Positions 1 to 8,135 of a stretch of DNA of 64,000 bases are shown in pieces. The notes below the pieces were generated by a model, which searched no databases, was not told the origin of the DNA, and worked only from the letters and a program-made list of their open reading frames with translations. A program made the position numbers and the translations under genes. Each line of letters begins with the position of its first letter. Position 1 is the first letter of the stretch. The DNA lies in the NCBI GenBank assembly GCA_038521825.1, contig JBCBKL010000013.1:45898-109897 (forward strand). Direction: 5' to 3'. This stretch comes from JBCBKL01 sp038521825 (GTDB taxonomy: Bacteria > Pseudomonadota > Alphaproteobacteria > Rhodobacterales > Rhodobacteraceae).

Positions 1-1
1 A

Positions 2-166
2 CCCAAAGGCTTCGCGCTGATTGACCAGGTGGTCGAGCGGCATGTGGCGACGCAGGAATCGCTGTTGAGCATCCTGTCCGAAAGCGAGATCCGTGACCTC
101 GACGCCCTTCTCAAGACGATGCTGATAAAGTTGGAAGCCGCCCCGTCGAAACCTGATGTGCCTTAG
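2..166 (+). CDS. MarR-family transcriptional regulator, C-terminal fragment (cut by window edge)
   Basis: Only the last 54 residues are inside the window, so no start is visible. The tail has the pattern of the C-terminal dimerisation helices of MarR regulators: a PKG turn, then a helix with a VVERH-like segment, LLSILSESEIRDLDALL, and a short charged end. In this family that part packs against the winged helix that binds DNA. It is convergent with the molybdopterin dehydrogenase operon, so it could be a local regulator of that locus, but nothing here proves it. The call rests on a short stretch and is moderate. Confidence 0.55.
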   Translation, partial: PKGFALIDQVVERHVATQESLLSILSESEIRDLDALLKTMLIKLEAAPSKPDVP

Positions 167-247
167 GCGCAAAACCTCAGACACATCCGGAATGCGCTCC
201 CGATGGCCACTTCGCCCGGATAGGGACGGCCAAGGCATACCAAGCCC

Positions 248-2434
248 CTACGCCAAAGCCGCGCGGACGCGGTCCGGTGTGAAGGGCATGTGGCGCAGGC
301 GCGCGCCTGTCAACGCGTGAAACGCATTGGCGATGGCGGCGGCGACCATGGGCGTTCCCGCCTCACCTATGCCCGAAGGTGGTTCCGTGTTGCGAGCGAG
401 CTCGACCATAATTTCCGGGGCTTGGTCGGCCCGCAGAACCTCATAGTCATAGAAATTCTCCTGATTGACCTGACCACCGGTGATTGTAATCCGCTCGTGC
501 AGGGCACTGCTGATGCCAAAGATGATGCCCCCTTCGATCTGGTTGACCGAATTGTCCGGCGCGACAACCAAACCTGCATCGACCGCCGCGTAGAACCGGT
601 GAACGGAGATGCTGCCAGACTGTCGATCGAGGCTGATTTCTGCCACACCCGCAGCCATGCTGTTGCCGTAACCTGCAAAGGACAGACCAAGACCGCGCCC
701 CTCCGGAGGCCTGTCCCAATTCGACATCGCGCGCACGCGATCCAGTAACGCGCGGCCCCTTGGATTATGGGCCACGAGGTCATATCGGAAGTCAAACGGA
801 TCACGCCCAGCGGCGCCCGCCACTTCATCCATGAAGCATTCGGCAGCAAAGCTGGTGTAGGAGGCGCCGATCCCGCGCCATGGGATGACCCGGGCCTGGC
901 GCTCGGTAATGACATGCTCGGCCAGAAAGTCGGGGATGTCGTAGAACTGGCTTTCAGATCCACGCATCGAGATGATGTCGTTCGGTTCAACCTGCGACCA
1001 ACGCAACGGGTTGAAATAGGCAATGACCGACGGTGTTGCAACGCGGTGCTGCCAACCCTGCAAACGGCCATCTGCGGCCAAACCAGCACGCAGATGCTGG
1101 GCTGCGGCAGGCCGGAACCAGCCGTGCTTGACGTCATCTTCGCGGGTCCAGATAACCTTGACCGGACGGCCCACAGCGCGAGACGCCAGAAGCGCGTCAC
1201 GCACATATTCCTGCTGGAGTGCTGTGCGTCGTCCAAAGCCCCCGCCCATGGTCATCATGTGCAGGGTAACTTGTCCAGCGGAGAGCCCAAGCTCTTCGGT
1301 GATCGTGCGCATAGTCCAGCTTTGCGTTTGCGTCCCAGCCCAGACCTCCGCCCGGTCTGCTTTAACGTCTGCCACGACGGCCATTGGCTCTATCTGCGCA
1401 TGATAGGCATAGTCAGAGAGATACGTGGCAATAACAACTGTCTTAGCGCCCTCAACCGCGGCGTTGACGTTCCCACTCTCTCGCCAAGTTGAGGCGTCCG
1501 ACGTTAAGTCCTCTGCCTGCGTCTGGTAGGATGCGAGCGTGTCAGTGTCATTCCATCCACGGGCCTCTGCGGTTTCGGTCCAGGTCACGTCAAGCGCATT
1601 GCGCGCTAGTGCCGCTGCCCATTGCGTCTCTGCGACAACGGCGAGACCATCGGGAAGCGCCACGATGTCGATAAGCCCTGGCGTCTCACGCGCCGCACCT
1701 TCGTCGACCGATTGGACGGTTTCGCCTTCAACCGGCGCGCGCAGAACGGTTGCATAGGCCATGTCGGGAACACGGACGTCAATGGCGTAAGTCTCTGTGC
1801 CAGAGGACTTTGCCGGGATATCCAGGCGGGGGATATCTCTTCCAATGAGGCGGAACGCGTCGGGTGACTTAAGGACGGCTGGCGTCTGTCCCTGCACGAG
1901 TGCGCCAGCGGCCACGACCAGATCTCCATAGGTCGCGCGACGTCCCGTGGCATCATGCACAACAACGCTTGGCTCGGTCTGCAATTCGTCAACCGGAACC
2001 TGCCAACGCGCCGCTGCCGTGCGTAGCAAGACCCTTCGCGCATCCGCACCCGCTTGCCGCATGACACCGAAATAACCCGAAACGCCGGTGCTCCCGGCCG
2101 TATACAAGACGTTGCCGAACAGCGGATTGCCAAATCGACGATCATCGCGATGGACTTGCTCAACTACAACGTCATCCCAATTCGCGTCCAGCTCTTCCGC
2201 CAGAATGAGAGGCAGCGCCGTCGAACTCCCCTGCCCCATCTCCGTCACAGGAAATGCGATGTGGATTGCACCGTTGGGCTCGATCCAAACCCAACCTGCG
2301 AGACTGGCAGGATCGGTTTGCACCTCTTGCGCCAGGGCAATGTCAGTGATCCCTCCGGCACCGATCAGAAAGACAAGGCCAGAGCCCGTCTTGAGAAATC
2401 CACGCCGGGTCGTGTCCAGACTGCGCGCGCTCAT
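248..2434 (-). CDS. Xanthine dehydrogenase-family molybdopterin-binding subunit (IorB/aldehyde dehydrogenase type), Tat-exported
   Basis: A 728-residue large subunit of a molybdenum hydroxylase. The N-terminus carries a twin-arginine signal (RRGFLKTG, residues 10-17) followed by a hydrophobic stretch ending ALAQ, so it should be exported folded with its cofactor. The cofactor-binding GGGFGRR motif is near the middle, and GIGEAGTP near the C-terminus contains the Glu expected at the active site of this family. It follows the [2Fe-2S] subunit by 2 bases. The ATG at 2434 is preferred over an upstream TTG because GGGAGG lies 7 bases before it. Two-subunit members such as isoquinoline 1-oxidoreductase oxidise N-heterocycles or aldehydes. 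The substrate here is unknown, and no cytochrome subunit is seen. Confidence 0.9.
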   Translation of the reverse strand: MSARSLDTTRRGFLKTGSGLVFLIGAGGITDIALAQEVQTDPASLAGWVWIEPNGAIHIAFPVTEMGQGSSTALPLILAEELDANWDDVVVEQVHRDDRRFGNPLFGNVLYTAGSTGVSGYFGVMRQAGADARRVLLRTAAARWQVPVDELQTEPSVVVHDATGRRATYGDLVVAAGALVQGQTPAVLKSPDAFRLIGRDIPRLDIPAKSSGTETYAIDVRVPDMAYATVLRAPVEGETVQSVDEGAARETPGLIDIVALPDGLAVVAETQWAAALARNALDVTWTETAEARGWNDTDTLASYQTQAEDLTSDASTWRESGNVNAAVEGAKTVVIATYLSDYAYHAQIEPMAVVADVKADRAEVWAGTQTQSWTMRTITEELGLSAGQVTLHMMTMGGGFGRRTALQQEYVRDALLASRAVGRPVKVIWTREDDVKHGWFRPAAAQHLRAGLAADGRLQGWQHRVATPSVIAYFNPLRWSQVEPNDIISMRGSESQFYDIPDFLAEHVITERQARVIPWRGIGASYTSFAAECFMDEVAGAAGRDPFDFRYDLVAHNPRGRALLDRVRAMSNWDRPPEGRGLGLSFAGYGNSMAAGVAEISLDRQSGSISVHRFYAAVDAGLVVAPDNSVNQIEGGIIFGISSALHERITITGGQVNQENFYDYEVLRADQAPEIMVELARNTEPPSGIGEAGTPMVAAAIANAFHALTGARLRHMPFTPDRVRAALA

Positions 2435-2436
2435 GA

Positions 2437-2889
2437 TCAAACCTCCCGGGCCGCGCGTTCAACGGCGCGAACGATGCGATTATAGGTCCCACAGCGACAG
2501 AGGTTCGTGTTCATGGCCGATCGAATGTCTTCACGCGTGGGATTGGGGTTGTCCGCCAGAAACCCTGCAGCGCGCATGATCTGGCCAGACTGGCAGTAGC
2601 CACATTGGGGAACCTGCTCAGCAACCCAGGCCTTCTGAAGCGGATGCGAGCCGTCCTCGGACAGCCCTTCAATAGTCGTCACCTCCGCCCCTTCTACAAC
2701 GGCGATAGGTGTTACACAGGAAAACGACGCCTCCCCGTCGATAAGGACGGTACAGGCTCCGCATTGCGCAGCGCCACAGCCGAATTTCGTCCCGGTCAGT
2801 CCCAGTTCTTCTCGTATGACCCAAAGCAGCGGTGTGTCTTCGGGTGCTGTCGACAAGACGTCCTGCCCGTTCAACTTGATGGTGATCAT
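2437..2889 (-). CDS. (2Fe-2S)-binding small subunit of molybdenum dehydrogenase (IorA type)
   Basis: A 150-residue protein with the two-domain build of small subunits of molybdenum hydroxylases. The N-terminal plant-ferredoxin-like domain has FGCGAAQCGACTVL and a later SCV cysteine (residues about 38-60), binding one cluster. The helical C-terminal domain has CGYCQSGQ and CRCGTYNRI (about 97-137), binding the second. It passes electrons from the molybdenum centre of the adjacent large subunit. It has no signal of its own, so it probably rides through the Tat system with the partner. It sits third to last in the leftward operon, after two exported proteins. Confidence 0.93.
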   Translation of the reverse strand: MITIKLNGQDVLSTAPEDTPLLWVIREELGLTGTKFGCGAAQCGACTVLIDGEASFSCVTPIAVVEGAEVTTIEGLSEDGSHPLQKAWVAEQVPQCGYCQSGQIMRAAGFLADNPNPTREDIRSAMNTNLCRCGTYNRIVRAVERAAREV

Positions 2890-2922
2890 TGGAGTTCCCT
2901 CTTTGAAAACTATCGGTCAGCG

Positions 2923-3957
2923 TTAGTCCAAGGCGGTCAGTGAGATGATCCTTCGATCGGTGCAGTTTGCCCCGGTACCCGCATCCACGTCGAATGCGCC
3001 ACAGAGCGTATTGCCAGCGGAATCTTCGATTGATGGCCCAACAATGAAGTCGAGGTGATCCACCGCGCCTGCTTCTTCAAAGAACCAGTGCCAGACTTGC
3101 CCATCAAAGGTTGCTTCAGAAACACTGCGGCCGGTCTCGGTGCGGAGCGAAATCGTATTGCGCACAGATTGATCATCCATCACGCGGTCGAAACGAACAT
3201 GCACGCCTTGGCGGTCGACGGCGATTTTCCAAAGGTTGGGGTCAACGGCACGGCGCTCCGCGGGGCCGACGTCGAACCAATGGATGTGCCTATCACCCAA
3301 AGTGCGCCCATAGGCGTCCATCATGTCCGCAGCGACAGAAACGCCAAAGCGCCGACCTGCCTTCAAGGGTGCGCCAAGGGCACGGTTCGGGCCTACACCG
3401 CGTTTGATCCGGCCCGGATCAAACAGAACGGTAAGCCGACGATGATCCGAAGACCAAAGCTCCACGCCAAGATGAAGAAACGCATCTGGGATCCTGGCAC
3501 CGTCCTTGTCCACCAGATGGACCGCGCGTGCGACCTGACCCCGCGCCATAGGAGCGTCGAAATGAATATGCAGGCGCAAAAGGTTCTCTGGCAGAACGTC
3601 ACTTCCAGGCGAGATGCCGGCGACGCTCGGTAACTTCGCGTGTGGTACTGGAAAAGAAACGTCCAGAAAGCGAGGGCCGGTTTCCGTCTCTAGCACCACT
3701 TGATATGGCGTTCCGGCCATGAGCGGCCACGCGCTCTTGAGGGCGAACCCGGCATCGTTGCTGGCCACAATCTCAAGCGCAACACCTTCGTCAGCGCCCT
3801 CCAATTTCAGGTCTGCCGATGAAAGGTTTGGGGCATTTGTCAGATTGACCACGCGGCGGTCTGACGAAAGAGACCACGTGATCTCTTCCGCCGACAGCGC
3901 AACGCTCGTCATCCCGACCAGCGCCGCCCAAAGGAGATGAACCGGTCGCATCTTCAT
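2923..3957 (-). CDS. Exported protein with Ig-like (SbsA-type) segments, function unknown
   Basis: A 344-residue protein with a Sec signal peptide ending near SVALSAEE. I do not recognise an enzyme. Two stretches, LRLHIHFDAPMARGQV (middle) and GVHVRFDRVMDDQSV (C-terminal third), fit the beta-sandwich fold of bacterial Ig-like SbsA domains, where a strand is followed by an aspartate-rich turn. Two cysteines near the C-terminus (LCGAF, GANCTDR) could form a disulfide. The start overlaps the stop of the preceding propeller-like gene (ATGA), so the two are translationally coupled and probably act together outside the cytoplasm, with the Tat-exported dehydrogenase downstream. Confidence 0.7.
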   Translation of the reverse strand: MKMRPVHLLWAALVGMTSVALSAEEITWSLSSDRRVVNLTNAPNLSSADLKLEGADEGVALEIVASNDAGFALKSAWPLMAGTPYQVVLETETGPRFLDVSFPVPHAKLPSVAGISPGSDVLPENLLRLHIHFDAPMARGQVARAVHLVDKDGARIPDAFLHLGVELWSSDHRRLTVLFDPGRIKRGVGPNRALGAPLKAGRRFGVSVAADMMDAYGRTLGDRHIHWFDVGPAERRAVDPNLWKIAVDRQGVHVRFDRVMDDQSVRNTISLRTETGRSVSEATFDGQVWHWFFEEAGAVDHLDFIVGPSIEDSAGNTLCGAFDVDAGTGANCTDRRIISLTALD

Positions 3958-5174
3958 AGATCCAGCGGCGGGAACTGCCGATAGCCAAAGGGATCGGGCG
4001 TCCCGGGCCAGTTCATTTCAACCATGTGATCGGCACGATCGAAGAAGAAGGGCGAGAACAGCGTATGGAGTTGCAGCAGCTGCGGATCTTGCGGGTCAGG
4101 GCGTACCGCCACCGACCATCCTTCGTTCACCATCGCAAGATGATGAATGCCAGTGGCGGGAACTGGAAAACCAACCAAGCCTGCCGGCCCAAAGTTGTTG
4201 GCTACCTCCACCGGCATGGGCTCCGCCTCTGCGATCTGAGGCAATGAGATCTGATTGGCAGTCCGATGCGTGTGAGTGATGAGCACATTCTGCGATCCAT
4301 CATTCGGGTTGGTGAACTCGATGATATCGACCGGGGTGTTCCCATAGCCAAGTTCACCGATCATCTCGCCCCGGATTTGCGCACCATCAGTCAGGTCGGT
4401 CAGCGGGATCCGCACTAGCGGTGTGCAGGCGTAGACCGCAATCAGTGTGGGCACGCCATCCAGTTCAGTGATTGTCTGCGCGATAATCGGGGCGCGGGTT
4501 TCCCATTGGGCATGGACTGCATGCCAGATTTCGATTTGCGTCTCGGCTGACGCATCCGCTTCAAAAGGGTATGCAACCCGGCGCAAAGTCGAGTTGAAGT
4601 TCTCGCCCGAGACACCTGCGACGAACAGCTCACCATCGTAGTAGTCGATGTCGGTGATCGCATAGCTTTGGACCTGTTGACCGAACTCCAGGGTGTCGTC
4701 GCTGTTGGGCCCCTGCAATTCATGCTGTGTCGAAGGCAGGGCCTCATGGTCTAGTATGCGCAGCTCTCCTTGATCCACGACCGCAAGGAAGGGCATTGCA
4801 TCCGGACCCAACCCACGGTGCCCTGAGAGCACAATCTGCTGGGTCGGTCCGTGAACAGCGACATCGTTGATTGTCAGTTGCGCCGCGGGCGCAGCGAGGT
4901 TCTGGCTTAGTGCGCCAAGCAGATCAGGGACGATTGTACGGCCTTCAAAGGTCTCCGGACGACCCAAGGAATAAGATGACTGATCAGCAAGCACGTTCTT
5001 CATATCGAACGCGACAACCTTGGCACCGTAGGTATCACCAACAAAGAGCGTATCATCCACACCAAACGCCATGGCTCCCGCAGAAGTCAGTGCGGTCTCT
5101 GCATGTGCAGAGGACGAAACCGTTGCGGCGGCGAGTATCGCCGCGCCAAAAATCAGAAATCGTTCCTCTTTCAT
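3954..5174 (-). CDS. Exported beta-propeller-like protein, function unknown
   Basis: A 406-residue protein with a clear Sec signal (MKEERFLIFGAAILAAATVSSSAHA). The mature part has repeated strand-turn units such as AMAFGVDDTLFVGDTYGAKVVAFD, AITDIDYYDGELFVAGVSG and LITHTHRTANQ, resembling NHL or quinoprotein-like propeller blades. No catalytic motif is obvious. A GGAG sequence 9 bases upstream supports the ATG at 5174. It is the second gene of the leftward operon and overlaps the next gene by 4 bases. A periplasmic accessory or substrate-sensing role for the dehydrogenase is an inference only. Confidence 0.7.
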   Translation of the reverse strand: MKEERFLIFGAAILAAATVSSSAHAETALTSAGAMAFGVDDTLFVGDTYGAKVVAFDMKNVLADQSSYSLGRPETFEGRTIVPDLLGALSQNLAAPAAQLTINDVAVHGPTQQIVLSGHRGLGPDAMPFLAVVDQGELRILDHEALPSTQHELQGPNSDDTLEFGQQVQSYAITDIDYYDGELFVAGVSGENFNSTLRRVAYPFEADASAETQIEIWHAVHAQWETRAPIIAQTITELDGVPTLIAVYACTPLVRIPLTDLTDGAQIRGEMIGELGYGNTPVDIIEFTNPNDGSQNVLITHTHRTANQISLPQIAEAEPMPVEVANNFGPAGLVGFPVPATGIHHLAMVNEGWSVAVRPDPQDPQLLQLHTLFSPFFFDRADHMVEMNWPGTPDPFGYRQFPPLDL

Positions 5175-5275
5175 AACTCAATCTCCGTTTTCAAGACGTA
5201 CACCGATGCAGGGCGGTTCGAACCAATGCTAGGCCAAAGGGGCGCGGCGATCTTTCATCTAAGAGCGACTTGTTT

Positions 5276-5587
5276 TCAGAATCCGGCAAGCCAACCCGAG
5301 CCGCGCTCTTCTGGGTCGGCTACCCAACCAGCACTCAGATGGCTTTCTTCCAGAGCCAGAAAGAGCTGAGCCGCGAGATCTTCGTCTGCCAGGGCAATTT
5401 GCTCCAGAAAATGCGATCTCAACACACGCGGCAAGTTAGCCAACATGTGGGTCAGAACCTGCTGTAGTGCCTCGGGCTTTTCCCCTTCGGACTGTGTGAC
5501 AGCCAGCGTGCGAGGCGGGGATCCATCAGCCCGAGCGATGAGCTGATTTGTCGGGCCCGCCGGTGTGTAGCTCAGGGGCAGTGTCAT
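5276..5587 (-). CDS. Small hypothetical protein, first gene of the dehydrogenase operon
   Basis: 103 residues, not recognised. It has no signal peptide or membrane segment; the middle (PEALQQVLTHMLANLPRVLRSHFLEQIALADEDLAAQLFLAL) is predicted helical from its heptad-like leucines. The start is well supported: GAGGAG lies 6 bases before the ATG. It is the first gene after the divergent promoter region and 101 bases upstream of the propeller-like gene, so it is probably co-regulated with the operon. Confidence 0.6.
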   Translation of the reverse strand: MTLPLSYTPAGPTNQLIARADGSPPRTLAVTQSEGEKPEALQQVLTHMLANLPRVLRSHFLEQIALADEDLAAQLFLALEESHLSAGWVADPEERGSGWLAGF

Positions 5588-5649
5588 GGTGTTCTCCTCA
5601 ATCCAAAACGCAGCGACGTCATGCGCGAGAACGGTAGGAACACCGGTGC

Positions 5650-5681
5650 AAAGGTATTTCAGAATCCACCCAGGGTTTCAG
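5650..5681 (-). promoter_or_regulatory. Putative AraC-family binding site for the leftward dehydrogenase operon
   Basis: Read on the minus strand, CTGAAA occurs twice with a 19-base period, and the second copy is followed by TACCTTTG. The same arrangement is found facing the dehalogenase gene and upstream of the isochorismatase gene. AraC-family activators usually bind two direct half-sites about two helical turns apart, just upstream of or over the -35 region. The site ends 63 bases before the ATG at 5587. Confidence 0.5.
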
Positions 5682-5714
5682 CTTGTGGCAGCTTTGACCC
5701 GTTTCCTGCGAGAA

Positions 5715-5771
5715 CTTGAAATCCTCTGCCAAGACTTGAAAGAGCTTTCGGATCCTTGGGCCATCTTTGGG
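5715..5771 (+). promoter_or_regulatory. Putative AraC-family binding site and promoter for the dehalogenase gene
   Basis: CTTGAAA at 5715-5721 and again at 5735-5741 (20-base period), the second followed by GAGCTTTC. CATCTTTGGG follows at 5762-5771, 27 bases after the second half-site. The isochorismatase promoter has the same three parts at nearly the same spacing (28 bases). The TTGAAA of the second half-site could double as the -35 and CATCTT as the -10, with a long spacer as expected of an activator-dependent promoter. Confidence 0.5.
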
Positions 5772-5831
5772 CAACTGTAAAAGAAACAGCATTCTAGTCC
5801 CAGATTGCTGGCACCTCCCGGGTAAGAAAAC

Positions 5832-6560
5832 ATGGCGTCAAACAACAACATGATCGGAATGGGTCTGGTCGAGCATGTCCCCGCAAGCGGTCCGGCCGTT
5901 TCCTTTGATCTTTATGGGACATTACTGGATGTCCTGGCGCCGCTGCATGCGCTTCAGTCCGAGATGAGCCCAACGGGCGCCTTTCTCATCGAAAGGTGGC
6001 GCGGTCTTCTGATGGAATACACGCTGATGGCCGCGTTGATGGAGACCAGGGAGAGCTTCTGGACCCTCACGCGCCGCGCTCTGTGCAATGCAGCTCAGCA
6101 AATTGGCGGACTGGAGACCGAGGGTCTGGAGGACGCGCTACTGGATGCCTTTCGTGCACCGGGACTCTATCAGGACAGTCTGGCAACGCTCGTCAAACTC
6201 CACGAGATGGGATGCCGCATGACGGTTCTGTCTAACGGCGACGTTGCGATGATAGGCGCAGCCGTTAGGAGCACGGGAATTGCAGGTTACTTCGAAGCCG
6301 TCGTGTCGGCCAACAGCCTGGGTCCCTACAAACCCGCGGCATCGGCATACAAGGCCATTGTCCAGCACTTCGACCGCGAACCTGGGCAGATCGTTCACGT
6401 AACCGCCAACCCTTGGGACGCGGCGGGCGCTAGGCGTGCTGGCCTCAAAGCCATTTGGATACGAGACCCCGGCACCGATTTCCCTTACGGCCAGCCCATT
6501 GACGAAGTCGGGGCACTGGGCGACGTCCTCAAAGTGGTTAAAAACATATCAGGTCGTTGA
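5832..6560 (+). CDS. HAD-superfamily hydrolase, haloacid dehalogenase type II-like
   Basis: 242 residues. Motif I is FDLYGTLLDV (nucleophile Asp near residue 26), motif II LSNGD, motif III the Lys in GPYKPAASAY, and motif IV is replaced by the ANPWDAAGARRAG segment typical of L-2-haloacid dehalogenases, which use Asp to displace a halide. About 20 extra residues precede motif I. It is transcribed away from the dehydrogenase operon, behind its own AraC-type site. True dehalogenase activity is not certain: many members of this subgroup act on other small substrates. Confidence 0.85.
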   Translation: MASNNNMIGMGLVEHVPASGPAVSFDLYGTLLDVLAPLHALQSEMSPTGAFLIERWRGLLMEYTLMAALMETRESFWTLTRRALCNAAQQIGGLETEGLEDALLDAFRAPGLYQDSLATLVKLHEMGCRMTVLSNGDVAMIGAAVRSTGIAGYFEAVVSANSLGPYKPAASAYKAIVQHFDREPGQIVHVTANPWDAAGARRAGLKAIWIRDPGTDFPYGQPIDEVGALGDVLKVVKNISGR

Positions 6561-6629
6561 ACGAGACGGGCGTTGGGCGCGCCTCTGCCCAGATTGCGGA
6601 AATGTGAAAAAGAAAAGTGTAAGTCAAAA

Positions 6630-6658
6630 TTGACAACCTCAGGGTCCATTGCTGAACT
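6630..6658 (+). promoter_or_regulatory. Putative sigma70 promoter of the first AraC-family gene
   Basis: TTGACA (consensus -35) at 6630-6635, a 17-base spacer, then TGAACT at 6653-6658 (weak -10). The -35 is part of a small inverted repeat, GTCAA-AA-TTGAC (6623-6634), which could be a repressor or autoregulation site. It lies about 50 bases upstream of the ATG at 6709. Confidence 0.4.
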
Positions 6659-6708
6659 AATGGCGTTCGCACCAGCACCGGCAATTCTGCATCGAGGTGA
6701 ACCACGTC

Positions 6709-7572
6709 ATGAGCCCGCACGTACCCGAACGAATTTTCAAAGATCACCCGGAGATGCCTTGTCTGGGTCAGCGGTTCGCCACTGACCAGATCATCATCGA
6801 TCTGAATGAAGCGAAACCCTTCGATGTCGATTTCTTATGCCCTGATCTTGTGTTTTCCCTGCAACTGGGTGTTCGAGACTATTCCATCGGCATCAACAGC
6901 GACCGAATAGTACGACGCACGATTCCAGCGGGCGCAATCACGTTGACACCGGAATCTTGCACCATCAGGGCGTATACAGAGAACTACGATCCAGAGTTCC
7001 TGGCTTTCTCCATCAAAGGAGAGTTCGTGGAGGAAGTGATTGCAGAATCAAACTTGTCCCTTGGCACACTCCCGGTCGCTCCTGACCTGCGTCACCCGGA
7101 ATTTCTAATCTTTGCCGACCTTTTAAAGCGTTTTCTGACCGGCGGCGCGGGCCGTTCACCGATCTATGCTGAAACACTGTGCCTGGGGCTGCTGCACACC
7201 ATGTTCTCGGAACTTGAAAGCGGGACGCAAAGCCCTCCAATTACGCCCAGTCTGTCGGACAAGGCCGTATCTCGCGTCCTGGAATACGTCGAAGCACATC
7301 TTGCGCATCCGATCGGCTTGCAGGACCTTGCCGCAGTGAATAATCAGAGGATGCGAACGTTTTCGCTCGCCTTCAAGGAACGTACCGGGCTGGCACCCTA
7401 TGCCTACGTGCTAAAGCGGCGGGTTGAAAAGGCGCGGGAACTGATTTGCCAGACCGATATTCCACTTGTCGAGATTGCGTACGAGTGTGGGTTCTCGTCT
7501 CAGGCGCATATGACCAGTGTCTTCAAACAAAAACTGGGGGTGACCCCTGGTCGTGTTCGGCAAGACCGCTGA
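6709..7572 (+). CDS. AraC-family transcriptional regulator
   Basis: 287 residues. The N-terminal two-thirds is a sensor-type domain without recognised motifs. The last 100 residues are the double helix-turn-helix of AraC proteins: first helix-turn-helix around HPIGLQDLAAVNNQRMRTFSLAFKE, then LVEIAYECGFSSQAHMTSVFKQ and the closing GVTPGRVRQ. It differs clearly from the two tandem AraC genes downstream. ATG 6709 is chosen over the GTG at 6697, because a GAGG lies upstream of it. It is a candidate controller of the neighbouring direct-repeat promoters. Confidence 0.9.
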   Translation: MSPHVPERIFKDHPEMPCLGQRFATDQIIIDLNEAKPFDVDFLCPDLVFSLQLGVRDYSIGINSDRIVRRTIPAGAITLTPESCTIRAYTENYDPEFLAFSIKGEFVEEVIAESNLSLGTLPVAPDLRHPEFLIFADLLKRFLTGGAGRSPIYAETLCLGLLHTMFSELESGTQSPPITPSLSDKAVSRVLEYVEAHLAHPIGLQDLAAVNNQRMRTFSLAFKERTGLAPYAYVLKRRVEKARELICQTDIPLVEIAYECGFSSQAHMTSVFKQKLGVTPGRVRQDR

Positions 7573-7778
7573 CAAAGCCTCGCGAACACCCTTTCAAAGA
7601 CAGCAAACCCGGCCCGTAGGCAGAAGACAACACAACGGCACTGATGAATGCCACTGCGACCGTCTGTCTCCCCAGTGGTTCAGACACACCAGTACCAGTT
7701 GCGGTTTCGTAGGATTATGAAAGACCCCCGCTACTGGAGGGTCATAACTTTCTGCGAAATTCGAGAAAGCCCGCACTG

Positions 7779-8135
7779 ATGAGCACACCATACCCTCCAA
7801 CTATCGAAGACCGTCTAAATGCGGCATTCGTGCTCAGCGCCGCGCTGTATTTCAAGTCAATCCGCATCGAAACAGGCGAAAACGCAGCCGCATCTCTTAG
7901 CCTTGCTGGTGATCTGCACACCATAGCACGCGATCTCGCTGCATTGTCGGAATGCCCAACCGACGCACTGATCGAAGCAAAACAGATGCCGCGCGGCGTC
8001 GGCGACCTCCTGCAAAGCTTGGAAGAGTTGATTGGACTTGCGCAGGATTTTGACCACCATGAGCTCGAAAAGCAGATTCAGACGTTGATGGACACACTCC
8101 AAGCTCTCAGCCCGACATCCGAGGCCCGGACATGA
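7779..8135 (+). CDS. Small helical hypothetical protein coupled to an AraC regulator
   Basis: 118 residues, not recognised. It appears all-helical (RLNAAFVLSAALYFKSIRI, LTIARDLAAL-like and LLQSLEELIGLAQ segments) with no signal peptide. The stop overlaps the start of the next AraC gene (ATGA at 8132-8135), which argues for translational coupling and a linked function, perhaps as a partner or modulator of the regulator. A preceding stretch (7714-7748) holds an imperfect inverted repeat (GACCC...GGGTC). Confidence 0.6.
   Translation: MSTPYPPTIEDRLNAAFVLSAALYFKSIRIETGENAAASLSLAGDLHTIARDLAALSECPTDALIEAKQMPRGVGDLLQSLEELIGLAQDFDHHELEKQIQTLMDTLQALSPTSEART

Noticed and set aside
290..1674. Several long open frames on the plus strand opposite the molybdopterin subunit
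   Set aside because: They lie antisense to a clear 728-residue enzyme, have no family resemblance and no ribosome sites; they are shadows of a GC-rich gene.
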